NCBI GenBank assembly: GCA_050305935.1
Contig: JBNLGG010000035.1
Span: forward strand, 1 to 44,430
Direction: 5' to 3'
From: CAJXNP01 sp050305935
Lineage (GTDB): Bacteria > Bacteroidota > Bacteroidia > Cytophagales > Cyclobacteriaceae
Length of the DNA: 44,430 nucleotides
Shown here: in pieces, positions 44,394 through 44,430 of the stretch
Position numbering within the stretch: position 1 is the first letter of the stretch
Layout of the letters: each line of letters begins with the position of its first letter
Position numbers and translations under genes: made by a program
The notes under the pieces: generated by a model
The model's database searches: none
Seen by the model: the letters and a program-made list of their open reading frames with translations, nothing else
Told to the model about the DNA's origin: nothing

Positions 44394-44429
44394 ATGCCTT
44401 TCCTTTAAGCAGAAAGGCATTTTTATTTT
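44394..44429. terminator. Bidirectional Rho-independent terminator at the right edge
   Basis: ATGCCTTTC (44394-44402) pairs perfectly with GAAAGGCAT (44412-44420) around a 9-base loop. It is followed by T-rich sequence on the plus strand and preceded by A-rich sequence, so it can act in both directions. On the plus strand it ends the small ORF; a minus-strand gene beyond the window could also use it. Confidence 0.85.
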
Positions 44430-44430
44430 G

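Noticed and set aside
1..44430. CRISPR array, tRNA, rRNA, insertion sequence or phage genes
   Set aside because: No regular spaced repeats, cloverleaf, transposase or phage proteins were seen on either strand.

Overview
The window is a stretch of a Bacteroidota chromosome, most likely order Cytophagales (Fulvivirga/Marivirga/Cyclobacteriaceae-like). The evidence is lineage-typical: gene orders such as parA-parB-DUF5683-dapB-lepB and DUF6452-DUF6048, a DUF5723 barrel beside a PD40/OmpA protein, the long Bacteroidota form of YidC, a fused RibBA, promoters of the Bacteroidota type (TAnnTTTG at -7, with TTG or TTTG about 19-21 bases upstream), and start codons with almost no Shine-Dalgarno sequence. 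It is a draft sequence, with 99 N at 18377-18475. I see no phage, insertion sequence, CRISPR array, tRNA or rRNA.

Layout. 1-2867 (minus): a CCA-adding enzyme and a TPR protein, then an ECF sigma factor coupled to a gene cut by the window edge. 3146-6631 (plus): pyrG-yidC, ended by a strong terminator. 6842-10977 (plus): parA, parB, DUF5683 protein, dapB, lepB. 11076-13736 (plus): ribBA, a secreted unknown protein, surE. A pair of AAACCTGWCAGGTTT palindromes then separates surE from a convergent minus-strand run (13847-20850): GSCFA protein, YyaL-like DUF255 protein, priA, DUF6452 lipoprotein, DUF6048 protein. 21014-22089 (minus): rpsF-rpsR-rplI with a clear promoter and terminator. 22192-23130 (minus): a membrane-anchored coiled-coil protein. 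23205-29086 (minus): an outer-membrane run of large lipoprotein, DUF5723 barrel, PD40/OmpA protein and methyltransferase. 29210-30424: divergent apaG and ung. 30475-32700 (minus): monomeric isocitrate dehydrogenase, whose leader holds three inverted repeats. 32894-35501 (minus): a CAAX-type protease and a MATE transporter. 35628-36047 (plus): a small lipoprotein. 36194-36499 (minus): a decayed c-type cytochrome. 36673-41763: a small carbohydrate block with an IlvD/Edd sugar-acid dehydratase, a GH5 mannanase-like lipoprotein and a GH3 beta-glucosidase lipoprotein. 42044-44065: convergent MscS channel and CorA transporter. 44237-44386: a possible 49-residue cysteine-containing protein with its own terminator.

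Most of the window is housekeeping: nucleotide synthesis, membrane insertion, chromosome partition, lysine/peptidoglycan precursor synthesis, signal peptide cleavage, riboflavin synthesis, replication restart, ribosome, DNA repair and the TCA cycle. No obviously new multi-gene defence or mobile system is visible. The items most worth a second look are the broken cytochrome, the small cysteine ORF, the icd leader palindromes, the palindrome pair after surE and the four-gene outer-membrane run.
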